From Butyrivibrio sp. (lineage in GTDB: Bacteria > Bacillota_A > Clostridia > Lachnospirales > Lachnospiraceae), in the NCBI RefSeq assembly GCF_024699075.1, contig NZ_JAILQF010000239.1:1-7412 (forward strand): 7,412 bases of DNA, in the 5' to 3' direction. Shown piece after piece: positions 5,948-7,412 of the stretch. A program made the translations under genes and the position numbers. Position 1 is the stretch's first letter. Every line of letters begins with the position of its first letter. A model generated the notes under the pieces. It was not told the DNA's origin. It was given only the letters and a program-made list of their open reading frames with translations, and did no database searches.

Positions 5948-7006
5948 TTACACACGCTCTACATGCTGACCGGCCGCTTTTAACAGCCTGTTCATTATAG
6001 CCTGACCTATACCATTTGTATCAAAGGATTCTGAAAACATGACATCAATATCTTCGTCGTCAAACTCACGAAGAACTTTGAAAAGCTCATGTGCAGCGCT
6101 CCTTGCATCTTCCCTCGACCCTACGCTTTTGATAACATCAGCTTTATAAAGTGGAGCTGTCGCATCAGTTGCAATAACGCCTACTCTGTGGCCCTCTTCA
6201 CGCAACTTACCTGCACGCTCATTAATATATTCTATCACATGTTCCTGTGAACCTTCCACTATTGTAAGTTCACCTTTGGGCGCATAATGACGATATTTCA
6301 TTCCAGGCGCCTTGGGCTTTAATTTGGACTTGGAATCAATTATTGTCTTATCGATACTTACTTCAGGAAGAACCTCTTTAAGCATCTCATAGGTTATATA
6401 ACCTGGGCGAAGTATCATAGGCACATCTACAGTAAGATCTACAATTGTAGATTCAAGTCCTATTCCAACCTGGCCTCCGTCTATTATCATCTCAACCTTG
6501 CCATCAAGGTCTTCTATGCAGTACTTTGCCATAGTAGGTGACGGTCTTCCAGATGTATTGGCGCTTGGCGCTGCTATAAATCCGCCGCCTTCTCTTATCA
6601 TGGCTGCTGCGATCTTATTACTTGGCATACGGACTGCTACTGTTTCAAGGCCTCCTGTTGTCTCAAGCGGAATAAGATCTGACTTATTAAGGATCATAGT
6701 AAGTGGTCCCGGCCAGAAAGCATTAGCCAGCTTAATTGCAGCTTCAGGAACGTTTGATGCTACCTTGTACAGATCCTCAACCTGCCATATATGCACTATA
6801 AGAGGGTTATCTGACGGTCTTCCCTTTGCAGCATAGATCTTTTTGGATGAGTCAGGATTTCTTCCATCTCCGCCAAGTCCATATACTGTTTCTGTGGGAA
6901 AAGCAACAAGGCCTCCTGAAAGGAGTATCTGTCCTGCTTTTTTCAAAGCTTCCTGCGCCTTTTCATCAATATTGTTTTCATCAATTACTACTACCTGTGT
7001 TTCCAC
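5948..7006 (-). CDS. sua5: L-threonylcarbamoyladenylate synthase, Sua5/YwlC type
   Basis: The 352-residue protein has the two-domain Sua5 layout. It condenses threonine, bicarbonate and ATP to threonylcarbamoyl-AMP, which the TsaD complex uses to make t6A37 on ANN-decoding tRNAs. The YrdC domain (about 10-205) shows FPTETVYGLG (36-45), K61-G-R63 with SDNPLIV, RMPSN, SAN (148-150) and GLESTIVD (183-190). The interdomain linker carries PGMKYRHYAP (234-243), the signature that closes over the active site in Sua5 but not in single-domain TsaC. The C-terminal Sua5 domain runs about 245-348 and ends with NGIGQAIMNRLLKAAG. The start codon is GTG at 7006, preceded by GAGGAAG at good spacing. It follows the GH18 gene by 25 bp and is probably cotranscribed with it. 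Together with rpiB and upp it matches the B. subtilis ywlC neighbourhood. Confidence 0.95.
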   Translation of the reverse strand: METQVVVIDENNIDEKAQEALKKAGQILLSGGLVAFPTETVYGLGGDGRNPDSSKKIYAAKGRPSDNPLIVHIWQVEDLYKVASNVPEAAIKLANAFWPGPLTMILNKSDLIPLETTGGLETVAVRMPSNKIAAAMIREGGGFIAAPSANTSGRPSPTMAKYCIEDLDGKVEMIIDGGQVGIGLESTIVDLTVDVPMILRPGYITYEMLKEVLPEVSIDKTIIDSKSKLKPKAPGMKYRHYAPKGELTIVEGSQEHVIEYINERAGKLREEGHRVGVIATDATAPLYKADVIKSVGSREDARSAAHELFKVLREFDDEDIDVMFSESFDTNGIGQAIMNRLLKAAGQHVERV

Positions 7007-7031
7007 TTTTACTTCCTCGTACTACTTATAA

Positions 7032-7412
7032 TCATTTATTAACATATGCCTCTAATACAGGCCATATATCGCTTGTCTCATAGCCAAGCTGCCATTCGGC
7101 AACTCCGGCACATCCGTTTACATCCATTACATTGAGCTTGGTCTGGATAGATTCTGCATCTTCAAGCCATATCTCAACCTTGGTTCCATCAGACTGTGTA
7201 TAAGTGCCGTAATACTGGCAGGTATCCTGGTCCCAGGTCATCTCAATGCCATTTTGATCTATATAATTATTAGCCCATTCCATGCCGCCTGCCTGGCTTG
7301 TAACAGTTCCATCAGTCGAGGTGAACCATATTCTTGTATAGAAAGGAATACCGTTTATAAGCTTATCTGCGGGCACATCTTCAAGAGTATTCTTGATTCC
7401 GCTCTCAACATA
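7032..7412 (-). CDS. C-terminal part of a GH18-family glycosidase (spore/cell-wall type), cut by window edge
   Basis: The last 126 codons of a gene entering from the right edge are present; the frame is open to 7412 and ends with TGA at 7034-7032. The segment resembles the end of the GH18 barrel of YaaH/YdhD-like proteins: GIPFYTRIW near residue 20 of the fragment, GGMEWANNYI, the aromatic-rich YYGTYTQSDG, the conserved EIWLEDAESI, and the closing GVAEWQLGYET followed by IWPVL. Such enzymes act on N-acetylglucosamine-containing glycans of peptidoglycan, spore cortex or chitin and often carry LysM or SH3 modules upstream. The catalytic DxxDxDxE motif and any signal peptide or LysM would lie outside the window, so activity cannot be judged. 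An internal ATG at 7376 is not the true start. The stop is 25 bp from the Sua5 GTG. Confidence 0.75.
   Translation of the reverse strand, partial: YVESGIKNTLEDVPADKLINGIPFYTRIWFTSTDGTVTSQAGGMEWANNYIDQNGIEMTWDQDTCQYYGTYTQSDGTKVEIWLEDAESIQTKLNVMDVNGCAGVAEWQLGYETSDIWPVLEAYVNK

Noticed and set aside
6498..6836. Plus-strand open frame of 112 codons inside Sua5
   Set aside because: It is fully antisense to the conserved YrdC domain and has no family resemblance.

Overview
The window reads as a chromosomal segment of a low-GC, Gram-positive anaerobe of the Clostridia, most likely a Lachnospiraceae member of the Butyrivibrio/Roseburia type. That placement is inferred from the AT-rich intergenic DNA, purine-rich Shine-Dalgarno sites, the protein families present (a PcsB-like coiled coil joined to a SleB-type hydrolase domain, a Clostridia-type DUF402 protein, a GH18 protein of the spore/cell-wall class) and gene order. 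It does not rest on any 16S or database match.

All genes but one lie on the minus strand, so they read from high to low coordinates. From the right edge: the C-terminal part of a GH18-type glycosidase (7032-7412, cut by the edge); the threonylcarbamoyl-AMP synthase Sua5 (5948-7006, GTG start); ribose-5-phosphate isomerase B (5389-5826); uracil phosphoribosyltransferase (4512-5141); a ComEB-type dCMP deaminase (4012-4494); and a secreted coiled-coil cell-wall hydrolase (2791-3999). A DUF402 protein sits alone on the plus strand (2264-2773) and converges on the hydrolase with a 17-bp gap. Diverging from it, a long membrane-anchored extracellular protein of unrecognised family runs off the left edge (1-2048, at least 682 residues).

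Sua5, rpiB and upp in this order recall the Bacillus subtilis ywlC-rpiB(ywlF)-upp neighbourhood, and addition of a dCMP deaminase makes a pyrimidine-salvage pair: Upp makes UMP from uracil and PRPP, ComEB makes dUMP from dCMP, and RpiB supplies ribose-5-phosphate, the precursor of PRPP. Three envelope genes flank this housekeeping block. The upp-comEB-hydrolase genes are spaced by 17 and 17 bp and are probably cotranscribed.

The most distinctive non-coding structure is the 247-bp rpiB-upp gap. It holds three imperfect tandem copies of a 38-bp unit, a possible promoter, an intrinsic-terminator-like hairpin with a T6 tract, and an 8-bp inverted repeat that could mask the upp Shine-Dalgarno. This looks like a regulated leader, but that reading is inference. 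I saw no tRNA, rRNA, CRISPR array, insertion sequence or phage gene. No wholly new multi-gene system is evident; the interesting candidates are the upp leader and the large unrecognised surface protein.
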